6,395 nt of DNA, from NCBI GenBank assembly GCA_017302355.1, contig JAFLDQ010000179.1:1-6395 (forward strand), read 5' to 3'. Below, one piece after another: positions 1 to 6,395 of this stretch. The stretch is from Dechloromonas sp. (GTDB lineage Bacteria > Pseudomonadota > Gammaproteobacteria > Burkholderiales > Rhodocyclaceae). The stretch's first letter is position 1, and each line of letters opens with the position of its first letter. The notes under the pieces are model-generated. The model did not search any database. It was not told the origin of the DNA and saw nothing but the letters and a program-made list of their open reading frames with translations. The translations under genes and the position numbers were made by a program.

Positions 1-451
1 GGTCGAGCAGCAGCAGGCCCCGGTCGTCGGCGATCTTGAACACCAGCTGCAGCACGCCGCCCTGGGTTTCGTTCAGGTTGAGCAGGCGGGCGAGAAGCAG
101 CGGGCCCATGTCGGAAATCGTCGCGCGCACCGGAACGCCATTCTCGCCGAAGACATCCCAGAAGGCGACCGGATTGGCATACGGCTGGAAGCCTTCGAGG
201 CCGAGATCCTTGAGCCGCGCTTCCAGTTTCGGCGTGACGACGCCGGCGGCGCCCATGCCTGACAGATCGCCCTTGACGTCGGCCATGAACACCGGCACGC
301 CGGCGAACGACAGACGCTCGGCCATCGACTGCAGCGTCACCGTCTTGCCGGTGCCGGTCGCGCCGGTAATCAGGCCGTGGCGGTTGGCCATCTGCGGCAG
401 CAGGGCAGGGTAGCCGTCTTCGGACTTGGCGAGGTAGAGGGGTTCGGACAT
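1..451 (-). CDS. HerA-like ATPase, DUF853 / YjgR family (N-terminal part, runs off left edge)
   Basis: Reading the minus strand from the ATG at 451 gives 150 uninterrupted codons to the window edge, beginning [20 protein letters not shown]-loop, GATGTGKT, lies at residues 30-37. The family-typical ADVKGDLSG follows at about residues 57-65, as does the downstream pattern [22 protein letters not shown]. This combination is characteristic of DUF853, the HerA-like helicase C-terminal group that includes E. coli YjgR; these are predicted cytoplasmic ATPases of poorly known function. The start is supported by an AGGAG ribosome site (complement of 461-465) nine bases upstream. Family members are usually about 500 residues, so roughly the first third is here. 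It is divergent from the restriction gene and separated from it by repeats, so it is probably a conserved neighbour and not a member of the defence locus (inference). Confidence 0.9.
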   Translation of the reverse strand, partial: MSEPLYLAKSEDGYPALLPQMANRHGLITGATGTGKTVTLQSMAERLSFAGVPVFMADVKGDLSGMGAAGVVTPKLEARLKDLGLEGFQPYANPVAFWDVFGENGVPVRATISDMGPLLLARLLNLNETQGGVLQLVFKIADDRGLLLLD

Positions 452-485
452 GGCGGCTGACTCCTGCTGAAAGTGGGTTCCCGGC

Positions 486-516
486 ATTCTAGCAATGCCC
501 GGACGGTAGTTTGCAA
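486..516 (-). promoter_or_regulatory. Putative sigma70 promoter of the DUF853 gene (extended -10)
   Basis: On the minus strand TAGAAT (complement of 486-491) is preceded directly by TGC (492-494), giving an extended -10. A TTGCAA (511-516) lies 19 bases upstream as a weak -35. Transcription would begin near 479, leaving a short leader with the AGGAG site. The -10 sits inside an imperfect palindrome, GGCATT-CTAGC-AATGCC (483-499), which might be an operator. This is a motif match by eye, not a measured start site. Confidence 0.45.
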
Positions 517-665
517 ATCCTGATTAGCAATGAACGTCAGCAACGTCATTCCGGCGAAAGCCGGAATCCAGCATGAGCGCTGAAACCCCCTGGACACCGG
601 CTTCCGCCAGTGTGACGGAGGATCATCGTCCCGTTTCTGACGATTCTTTCTAATCAGGTTGCAAA
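510..665. repeat. 156-bp nested inverted-repeat (MITE-like) structure
   Basis: The outer arms are 510-539 and 638-665. Read inward, both begin TTTGCAA, then CCTGATTAG (the left arm has two extra bases, AT, between them), and both end in CGTCA after a weaker stretch. Inside them lies the REP-type pair at 544-617. The layout of outer arms around a REP pair resembles the element at 3866-3975, but the outer arm sequences differ. I see no clear target duplication at the edges. It fills the gap between two divergent promoters, so it may insulate or terminate transcription (inference). No open frame of note lies inside. Confidence 0.5.
544..617. repeat. REP-type palindromic pair, copy A
   Basis: There are two small hairpins in tandem. 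The first (544-571) has the stem ATTCCGGC-GAAA-GCCGGAAT. The second (590-617) has ACACCGGC-TTCC-GCCAGTGT with one mismatch. They are bounded by GTCA...CCAG and CTGG...TGAC, so the whole unit is also a larger inverted pair. The sequence type (GTCATTCCGGCGAAAGCCGG) is a familiar dispersed palindrome in proteobacterial genomes. An inverted copy lies at 3883-3950, each 28-bp arm matching at 26 of 28 positions by hand alignment. Confidence 0.7.
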
Positions 666-692
666 TAGCGTGAGTTCGAGCGCCGCGCTGGC

Positions 693-721
693 CTGACGGC
701 ACGGGGGCGAGGCGATAGAAT
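693..721 (+). promoter_or_regulatory. Putative sigma70 promoter of the restriction gene
   Basis: CTGACG (693-698) and TAGAAT (716-721) are separated by 17 bases, a good -35/-10 pair. Transcription would start near 728, giving a leader of only about 15 bases before the ATG at 743. No clear Shine-Dalgarno sequence is visible in that leader, so initiation may be inefficient or nearly leaderless (inference). Confidence 0.45.
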
Positions 722-742
722 CTCAGCCTGGAATTCGGACCG

Positions 743-3700
743 ATGCACATGGCAACTGCCGACAACCCCATCCTCAATTCGCCCTACAGCGAACCGGAGC
801 GCCACTACGCGACCGATGGTCAGGGCAACCTGAATTACCGGGATGTCCGCAGAGGCCGCCGTGTCTTCACGCCCGATGTACCGCAGGTGCCGGTCGGCCA
901 GCAGGCGCAGGGCAGCATGTTCGACGTCAACGACCTGCGGGCCGACTACGGCGAGCATCTGGTCAATCAGACCCGGGATGCGATCCGGGAATGGCGGCAG
1001 TCGGGCTACCGCGGCATCACCAGCCGCGTCACGCGCGATCTGTTGACCTACTGGTTCGCCAACGCCGAGCGGGAGCCGCACCAAAAGCTGTTCTTCGCGC
1101 AACAGGAAGCCGTCGAAACCGCCATCTGGCTCAATGAGGTCGCCGAGAAATCGAATGCCGGCACCCATGTCCTGAGCCAGCTGCGCCAGCGCCAGCAAAC
1201 CGCCGGCGACGATCCCGCCGACCAGTTGCCGCGCCAGGCCTTCAAGATGGCCACCGGCGCCGGCAAGACCGTGGTCATGGCCTGCCTGATCCTCTACCAC
1301 TACCTCAACCGGCGCGAGTATCGCAACGACACCCGCTATTGCGACTATTTCCTCGTCGTCGCCCCCGGGATCACCATCCGCAACCGCCTCAAGGTGCTGT
1401 TGCCCGATGCCCGCCACAGCAATCCGCACGAGGCGAGCGATTGCTACCGCCAGCGCTATCTGCTGCCGCCCGCCTATCGCGAAGCACTGGCCGAACTGGC
1501 GCATCGGCTGATCGTCACCAACTACCACGAGTTTCTGCCGCGCCAGCTATCCGGCAACAAGCGCACCCCTTTCGACGGCAAGCTCGGCGCCGATGGCAAC
1601 AAGGTCGTCGCCACCGAAGACGAAGCCCTGGTCATGCGCCGCGTACTCGGCGGCTTCAAGCCCGGCCGGCGGCTGCTCGTCATCAACGACGAAGCCCACC
1701 ACTGCTACCTGCCCAAGGCCAAAGGCAAGAACACTGAACTCGACAATTCCGAAACCGAAAACGAGCGCGCCGCCGTCTGGTTTTCCGGCCTGCGCGCCGT
1801 CGCCCGGCGCTTCAAGCTGCGCGCGGTCTGCGATCTGTCGGCCACGCCCTACTACCTGTCCGGCTCCGGTTATCCGGCCTATTCCCTTTTTCCGTGGGTG
1901 GTCAGCGATTTCGGCCTGATCGAAGCCATCGAGGCCGGCCTGGTCAAAATTCCCTTCCTGCCCGTCGACGACAGCAGCCACGCCATCGACGAGCCGATCC
2001 TGAAAAACCTCTACGAGCATTGCCGCGACGAACTGCCCAGGAAAGGGCGAAAGGCAGTGGTTGGTGGTTCGTCGCCCGCGCACCGAACCACCAACCACCA
2101 ACAACCACCCACGGAACTCCCGCCCAACCTGCCTGGCATCGTCCGCTCCGCGCTCGACCAGTTCTACGCCCATTACGCGGAATACGAGCGAGGACTGCGG
2201 CAAGAGGGCGAGATGCGGGCCGACTTCTTCAGCGCGCCGCCGGTGTTCATAGTCGTCTGCAACAACACCACCGTCTCGCGCGAAGTGTTCAAGGACATTG
2301 CCGGCTACGAAACGGTCGATGAGCACGGGCAGCCACGCACCGTGCCCGGCCGCCTGCCGCTGTTCTCGAATTTCGACGAAATTTCCGGTCGACCGCAGCA
2401 ACGCCCGCCGACGCTGCTGATCGACAGCGACGCCCTCGAACACTCCGGCCAGATCGACGACGGCTTCAAGAAAGTATTCGCCCCAGAGATCGAACGCTTC
2501 AAGCGTGACTACCGCCAGCGCCACCCGGACAAGAGCGTCGACCAGCTTACCGATGCCGACCTGCTGCGCGAAGTCGTCAACACCGTCGGCAAACCGGATA
2601 CCCTGGGCGCCCATATCCGCTGCGTCGTCTCCGTCTCCATGCTCACCGAAGGCTGGGACGCCAACACCGTCACCCACGTCATGGGCCTGCGCGCCTTCGG
2701 CTCGCAACTCCTGTGCGAGCAGGTCGCCGGCCGCGCCCTGCGCCGCCGCCACTACCACATCGACCCCAGGACCGGCAAATTTCCGCCCGAATACGCCCAC
2801 ATCATCGGCGTGCCCTTCAAGCTGTTCAAGGCGGGAAAGAGCGGCCAGACCGGCGTTCCCGAATACGCCACGCTACGCGCCCTGCCCGAACGCGCCAGCC
2901 TCGAAATCCGCTTCCCCAACCTGATCGGCTACCGGCTCGAAACCGACAGCAGCGAACTGCAAGCCGATTTCACGGCGGCGCCCGATTACTTCATCGACAC
3001 CACCCGCCAGCCCGTCGAAACCACACTCGGCACCGCCGTCTCCGGCGACCGCCAGACCCTGCGCGCCGAACTCGACGTCCTGCGCGACCAGCAAGTCATC
3101 TACAAGCTGACCAGGGACTACCTGCTGCGCGTGCACGACGACAAGCAACGCAACGACCTGCGCCTCTTCCAGCAGGTCAAGACCATCGTCGGCCAGTGGT
3201 ACGCACAAAAACTCAAACTGAAGGGCGAGGACGATCCCCTCTACAAGCGCCTCGTCATCTACGACGACCCGCAGCCCATCGTCGAAAGCATCAATCGCGG
3301 CATCGTCGCCCACGCATCCGAACGCGAGCGCGTGCTGCCCATCCTCAACCACTACAACCCGGTCGGCAGTACTGCCCACGTCTTCGGCCACACCAGCAAG
3401 AAAACCTGGCCGACCAGGAAGAGCCACATCAACCTCGTCGTCGCCGACACCGACACCTGGGAACAAATCGCCGCCAAAACCCTGGAGAAACTCCCCGCTG
3501 TCGAAAGCTACGTCAAAAACGCCTTCCTCGGTTTTTCCGTGCCCTATATCGACAACGGCAAGGAACGCAACTATTTGCCCGATTACCTCGTCCGCCTGCG
3601 CACCCCCAAGCTGCGCGAAGCCATGCTCCTGCTGGAAATAACCGGCTTCAACAAGGACAAGGAACTCAAGCGCTGGGCCGTCAACGAGCGCTGGCTCCCG

Positions 3701-3865
3701 GCCGTCAACAACGCCCGGCAGAAACTCGGGCAGTCGCCCTGGCATTTCGCCGAAATCGACGACATCGACGACATCAAGCCGCAACTGACCAAAACCATCC
3801 AGCGCATCGTCGATGCCATCGATGCCAAATGTACTGACAATGACACTACATCTGCTACACTCTAA
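743..3865 (+). CDS. Type III-like restriction subunit (Res), SF2 helicase with C-terminal nuclease-like domain
   Basis: This 1040-aa protein has the full set of superfamily 2 helicase motifs. Motif I is ATGAGKT (170-176), motif II DEAH (316-319), motif III SAT (366-368), then TEGWD (635-639) and motif VI QVAGRALRR (660-668). The N-terminus (NPILNSPYSEPERHY) and overall plan match what I recall as the BPTD_3080 family of restriction endonucleases (ResIII, PF04851), which cut DNA with a partner methyltransferase after ATP-driven translocation. The C-terminal LPDYLVRL...LLLEITG (D947, E965) resembles a PD-(D/E)xK site, but the usual lysine is T967. Codon 439 onward carries an in-frame palindromic insertion. 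ATG 743 is used; ATG 749 is equally possible. The stop codon TAA (3863-3865) lies within the CTAA bordering the downstream MITE-like element. The matching mod gene follows at 5319. Confidence 0.9.
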   Translation: MHMATADNPILNSPYSEPERHYATDGQGNLNYRDVRRGRRVFTPDVPQVPVGQQAQGSMFDVNDLRADYGEHLVNQTRDAIREWRQSGYRGITSRVTRDLLTYWFANAEREPHQKLFFAQQEAVETAIWLNEVAEKSNAGTHVLSQLRQRQQTAGDDPADQLPRQAFKMATGAGKTVVMACLILYHYLNRREYRNDTRYCDYFLVVAPGITIRNRLKVLLPDARHSNPHEASDCYRQRYLLPPAYREALAELAHRLIVTNYHEFLPRQLSGNKRTPFDGKLGADGNKVVATEDEALVMRRVLGGFKPGRRLLVINDEAHHCYLPKAKGKNTELDNSETENERAAVWFSGLRAVARRFKLRAVCDLSATPYYLSGSGYPAYSLFPWVVSDFGLIEAIEAGLVKIPFLPVDDSSHAIDEPILKNLYEHCRDELPRKGRKAVVGGSSPAHRTTNHQQPPTELPPNLPGIVRSALDQFYAHYAEYERGLRQEGEMRADFFSAPPVFIVVCNNTTVSREVFKDIAGYETVDEHGQPRTVPGRLPLFSNFDEISGRPQQRPPTLLIDSDALEHSGQIDDGFKKVFAPEIERFKRDYRQRHPDKSVDQLTDADLLREVVNTVGKPDTLGAHIRCVVSVSMLTEGWDANTVTHVMGLRAFGSQLLCEQVAGRALRRRHYHIDPRTGKFPPEYAHIIGVPFKLFKAGKSGQTGVPEYATLRALPERASLEIRFPNLIGYRLETDSSELQADFTAAPDYFIDTTRQPVETTLGTAVSGDRQTLRAELDVLRDQQVIYKLTRDYLLRVHDDKQRNDLRLFQQVKTIVGQWYAQKLKLKGEDDPLYKRLVIYDDPQPIVESINRGIVAHASERERVLPILNHYNPVGSTAHVFGHTSKKTWPTRKSHINLVVADTDTWEQIAAKTLEKLPAVESYVKNAFLGFSVPYIDNGKERNYLPDYLVRLRTPKLREAMLLLEITGFNKDKELKRWAVNERWLPAVNNARQKLGQSPWHFAEIDDIDDIKPQLTKTIQRIVDAIDAKCTDNDTTSATL
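2057..2098. repeat. Perfect 15-bp-arm palindrome inside the restriction gene
   Basis: GTGGTTGGTGGTTCG (2057-2071) and its exact reverse complement CGAACCACCAACCAC (2084-2098) are separated by a 12-base loop. It lies in frame and encodes VVGGSSPAHRTTNH (residues 439-452). These residues sit in a low-complexity linker between the conserved DELPRKGR and LPPNLPGIVRSALDQFY. It reads as a small palindromic insertion tolerated at a loop of the protein. Confidence 0.75.
3834..3861 (+). promoter_or_regulatory. Putative sigma70 promoter for the toxin-antitoxin operon
   Basis: CTGACA (3834-3839) and TACACT (3856-3861), with 16 bases between them and TGC just before the -10 (extended -10), form one of the better promoter matches in the window. 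It overlaps the last codons of the restriction gene. From here the nearest genes are the antitoxin at 4001, the toxin, the ORF6N gene and mod, with no other good promoter seen between them. The 110-bp element now separates it from the antitoxin start. Confidence 0.55.
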
Positions 3866-3975
3866 GGAACCACTGATTTATTCGTCACACCGGCGAAAGC
3901 CGGTGTCCAGCGCCTTGATTTTTCTGGATTCCGGCCTTCGCCGGAATGACAAATCGGGAATAAATCAGTGCCTCC
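3866..3975. mobile_element. 110-bp MITE-like element with CTAA target duplication
   Basis: The terminal inverted repeats are GGAACCACTGATTTATTC (3866-3883) and, read from the right end, GGAGGCACTGATTTATTC (3975-3958), matching at 16 of 18 positions. Direct CTAA copies flank it at 3862-3865 and 3976-3979. A four-base YTAR duplication is typical of IS5-family insertions, so this may be a non-autonomous derivative of such an IS (inference). It contains no coding sequence; its centre is a REP-type pair. Confidence 0.65.
3883..3950. repeat. REP-type palindromic pair, copy B (inverted relative to copy A)
   Basis: There are two tandem hairpins, ACACCGGC-GAAA-GCCGGTGT and ATTCCGGC-CTTC-GCCGGAAT, joined by a 13-base spacer. 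Read on the minus strand it has the same arm order as the copy at 544-617 but a different spacer. It forms the core of the MITE-like element at 3866-3975. Confidence 0.7.
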
Positions 3976-4000
3976 CTAAGTGTCATTGAAAGGAAACGCC

Positions 4001-4776
<776 letters not shown>

Positions 4777-4797
4777 TCGGCGCAACCGGAACCCACC

Positions 4798-5313
4798 GTG
4801 ACGACCGTACCCATCGACGCCATTGCTCAAAACATCCACCTCATCCGCGGCCACAAGGTCTTGCTGGGCATGGATCTGGCCGGACTCTACGCGGTCGAGC
4901 ACCGAGCCCTCATGCAGGCCGTGCGGCGCAATCCGCAGCGCTTTCCCGAAGACTTCATGTTCCAGTTGAGTCCCGAGGAATGGGAAAACTTGAAATCACA
5001 GTTTGTGATTTCAAGTTGGGGCGGACTGCGCACCCGGCCGCATGCCTTCACCGAGCAAGGCGTCGCCATGCTTTCCAGCGTCCTGCGCAGCGAACGCGCC
5101 ATCCAGGTCAACGTGGAAATCATGCGCGCCTTCGTCCGCTTGCGCCAGATCCTCACCGAACACAAGGCGCTTGCCGACCGGCTCGATGCACTGGAACAGA
5201 AATACGACGCCGATTTCAAAGCCGTTTTCGATGCCATCCGCCAACTGATGACCCCGCCGACCACGCCCAAACGTCCCATCGGCTTCACCGCCGATCTTGG
5301 CAGCAAGCCATAG
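4798..5313 (+). CDS. ORF6N-domain protein
   Basis: This 171-aa protein begins at GTG 4798, 21 bases after the toxin stop, with only a weak CGGAA upstream. The N-terminal part (about 5-90) has the ORF6N (PF10543) signature: [41 protein letters not shown], and [21 protein letters not shown]. The C-terminal half (about 100-150) is helical and probably coiled-coil, ending [17 protein letters not shown] followed by a basic proline-rich tail ([12 protein letters not shown]). ORF6N is found in phage and bacterial proteins and is thought to bind DNA; no precise role is established. Only five bases separate it from mod, so they are probably co-transcribed. A perfect AT-rich palindrome lies at codons 64-74. 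Confidence 0.88.
   Translation: MTTVPIDAIAQNIHLIRGHKVLLGMDLAGLYAVEHRALMQAVRRNPQRFPEDFMFQLSPEEWENLKSQFVISSWGGLRTRPHAFTEQGVAMLSSVLRSERAIQVNVEIMRAFVRLRQILTEHKALADRLDALEQKYDADFKAVFDAIRQLMTPPTTPKRPIGFTADLGSKP
4987..5017. repeat. Perfect 14-bp-arm palindrome inside the ORF6N gene
   Basis: AACTTGAAATCACA (4987-5000) and its exact reverse complement TGTGATTTCAAGTT (5004-5017) flank a three-base loop (GTT). It encodes [10 protein letters not shown] and the start of W74, and is markedly AT-rich against its GC-rich surroundings. As RNA it would be a strong hairpin in the coding region; as DNA it could be a dimer binding site. Confidence 0.75.
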
Positions 5314-5318
5314 CCACC

Positions 5319-6323
5319 ATGACCGACAAGAAAATCGACAGCCTCAAGCACAGGAAGGCCACCCGCGCCCGCATTCCCAGCAAGGAAGAAGCCGGCTGCG
5401 AACCCGACCAGCCGAGCAAGGCCGAACTGCCCTTGAACCCCGTCACCACGCGCGGCCAGGACCCCGAACTCTACTGGCTGGAAAAGTACGGCGTGGAAGA
5501 CGACCAGGACGCCCTCGACCTCGACATCCGCTCGCTCTACCGCACCGAACACATCGCCCCGGAAAAGCTCATCCAGCGCCTCTACCGCCTCAAGCGCGAG
5601 GAAACCCGGCAGGACGACCTGTTCGTCGACGACCTCTTCGCCAACTACAAGGACATCGACGAACTCGACAAGCCCACCTGGTACTACAAGCAGGCCGACC
5701 AATGGGCCAACCGCCTGATCCAGGGCGACAGCCTGCTGGTCATGGCCAGCCTGCTCGAACGCGAAGGCATGAAGGGCCAGGTCCAGATGATCTACATCGA
5801 CCCGCCCTACGGCATCAAATACAACTCCAACTGGCAGATTCGCGTCGGCGACCGCAACGTGAAGGACGGCGACGACGCCAGCCTGAGCGGCGAGCCGGAA
5901 GTCATCAAGGCCTTCCGCGACACCTGGGAACTCGGCATCCACTCCTATTTGAGCTATCTGCGCGACCGCCTGCTGGTCGCCAAGGAGCTACTCAGCGAAT
6001 CGGGATCGTGCTTCGTGCAGATCAGCGACGAGAACGTGCATCTGGTGCGCTGTTTGATGGATGAGGTGTTTGGGAGTGAGAATTTTGTTTCGCTGATTTC
6101 CGTAGTTAAACGTAGTCCTCAACCTGACAAACTGCTTCCAAGTGTTGGCGATTTCATTCTTTGGTACGGAAAAGATAAGTTGCTAACAAAATTCAATCGC
6201 TTGTACCTTCCACGCAAGAGTTCGGAGAAGGATTACACCGATCACGATCTAACGTCATCTAAATACTATCCTGAATCCGTGTTCGTAATATTTCAAACCT
6301 TCTCTGTGGCTACCAACGCATGA
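5319..6323 (+). CDS. Type III-like site-specific DNA adenine methyltransferase (Mod), truncated
   Basis: This 334-aa frame begins at ATG 5319, five bases after the ORF6N stop, with no clear ribosome site, so coupling is likely. It matches the start of beta-class Mod enzymes: [20 protein letters not shown] (131-150), catalytic motif [10 protein letters not shown] (158-165), then [21 protein letters not shown] and [25 protein letters not shown]. Homology seems to continue to about [12 protein letters not shown] (311-322), then is lost in a short tail ending at TGA 6323. Related Mod proteins are usually about 600-1000 residues. Most of the target-recognition domain and the FxGxG SAM-binding motif, which come later in this class, are absent, so this product is probably inactive. 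GC content drops sharply from about 6060. It could also be annotated as a pseudogene. Confidence 0.8.
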   Translation: MTDKKIDSLKHRKATRARIPSKEEAGCEPDQPSKAELPLNPVTTRGQDPELYWLEKYGVEDDQDALDLDIRSLYRTEHIAPEKLIQRLYRLKREETRQDDLFVDDLFANYKDIDELDKPTWYYKQADQWANRLIQGDSLLVMASLLEREGMKGQVQMIYIDPPYGIKYNSNWQIRVGDRNVKDGDDASLSGEPEVIKAFRDTWELGIHSYLSYLRDRLLVAKELLSESGSCFVQISDENVHLVRCLMDEVFGSENFVSLISVVKRSPQPDKLLPSVGDFILWYGKDKLLTKFNRLYLPRKSSEKDYTDHDLTSSKYYPESVFVIFQTFSVATNA

Positions 6324-6395
6324 TTTTCTGGCTGGTCAGCCCCGTGATGTGTGCCGAAGCGGCTGTCGTCGGGTCGTTTTGCCCCGTTTCGAACG
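6310..6395 (-). other. Unassigned DNA after the mod break; possible end of an inserted element
   Basis: Beyond about 6290 the sequence no longer resembles Mod in any forward frame I read, and GC content rises again. On the minus strand an open frame enters from the window edge and ends at TAG (complement of 6310-6312), closing [15 protein letters not shown]. It uses mostly G or C in third positions. It could be the C-terminus of a gene, for example a transposase, carried by an element that interrupted mod. I cannot identify it from 28 codons; another minus frame (ending at 6293) and a forward frame from ATG 6320 are also open. Confidence 0.25.

Larger units (their letters stand above)
3838..3988. 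promoter_or_regulatory. Split operator: two perfect 10-bp half-sites around the toxin-antitoxin promoter
   Basis: CAATGACACT (3838-3847) and its exact reverse complement AGTGTCATTG (3979-3988) lie either side of the promoter -10 and the MITE-like element. If the element (3866-3975) and one CTAA copy are removed, the half-sites are only 17 bases apart and bracket the -10 box. That is where an autoregulating RHH antitoxin would be expected to bind. Operator function is inferred; the repeat itself is seen directly. Confidence 0.5.

Noticed and set aside
36..413. Plus-strand open frame of 125 codons at the left edge
   Set aside because: It lies antisense to the DUF853 gene, whose P-loop and family motifs are unmistakable on the minus strand.
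370..777. Minus-strand open frame across the divergent intergenic region, containing the REP hairpin in its translation
   Set aside because: It runs through repeats and both promoters and has the HWRKPVSRGFQRSCWIPAFAGMT-like translation typical of REP palindromes, a common false gene call.
1547..2800. 417-codon minus-strand open frame opposite the restriction gene
   Set aside because: The helicase motifs on the plus strand show the coding frame. The minus translation (Val/Gly/Asp-rich) mirrors plus-strand codon bias and has no recognisable domain. The same reasoning excludes the minus frames at 650-1528, 2873-3784, 4192-4902 and 4887-5942.
3891..3950. Rho-independent terminator after the restriction gene
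   Set aside because: The hairpins are strong but lack a following T-tract and belong to a repeat found elsewhere in the window, so they are called repeat, not terminator.
3980..4000. GTG at 3980 as the antitoxin start
   Set aside because: The ATG at 4001 has a well-spaced AAAGGA, and the extra codons would be read from the presumed operator half-site.
6320..6395. Forward frame starting at ATG 6320 overlapping the mod stop (ATGA)
   Set aside because: It is only 25 codons to the window edge, with no recognisable similarity and no ribosome site. The minus strand is at least as plausible, so no gene is called.

Overview
The window is GC-rich chromosomal DNA, most likely from a betaproteobacterium of the Rhodocyclales/Azonexus/Accumulibacter kind. 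This rests on codon use, the DUF853 helicase-like gene, the family resemblance of the restriction genes, and the GTCATTCCGGCGAAxGCCGGAATCCAG-type dispersed palindromes. The taxonomic guess is an inference. The window reads as one edge of a defence island next to a conserved gene.

Layout. Positions 1-451 (minus) hold the start of a HerA-like/DUF853 (YjgR-type) ATPase that runs off the left edge. Positions 452-742 are a divergent intergenic region with a promoter for each neighbour and, between them, a 156-bp nested inverted-repeat structure with a REP-type pair at its core. Positions 743-3865 (plus) encode a 1040-aa superfamily 2 helicase/restriction subunit of the type III Res class. Positions 3834-4000 carry a sigma70-like promoter overlapping the end of that gene, followed by a 110-bp MITE-like element that contains an inverted second copy of the REP pair. 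Positions 4001-4776 are a TacA/TacT-type toxin-antitoxin pair (DUF1778 RHH antitoxin, GNAT toxin). Positions 4798-5313 encode an ORF6N-domain protein. Positions 5319-6323 are the N-terminal third to half of a type III-like (Mod) adenine methyltransferase. It stops before its target-recognition domain and SAM-binding motif would be complete, and what follows to 6395 looks like unrelated DNA, possibly the end of an insertion.

How they fit together. The restriction helicase and the methyltransferase are the two halves of one type III-like restriction-modification locus. The order res - antitoxin - toxin - ORF6N - mod places an addiction module and an ORF6N protein between the nuclease and the methylase. 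From antitoxin to mod the genes overlap or lie 4-21 bases apart, so mod is probably transcribed from the toxin-antitoxin promoter.

The most striking points are: (1) the MITE-like element appears to have landed between two perfect 10-bp operator half-sites around the toxin-antitoxin promoter, with a CTAA target duplication; (2) a perfect 15-bp-arm palindrome is carried in frame inside the restriction gene; (3) a perfect 14-bp-arm AT-rich palindrome lies inside the ORF6N gene; (4) the methyltransferase shows a sharp drop in GC content followed by truncation, which would leave the nuclease half without a complete partner in this window.
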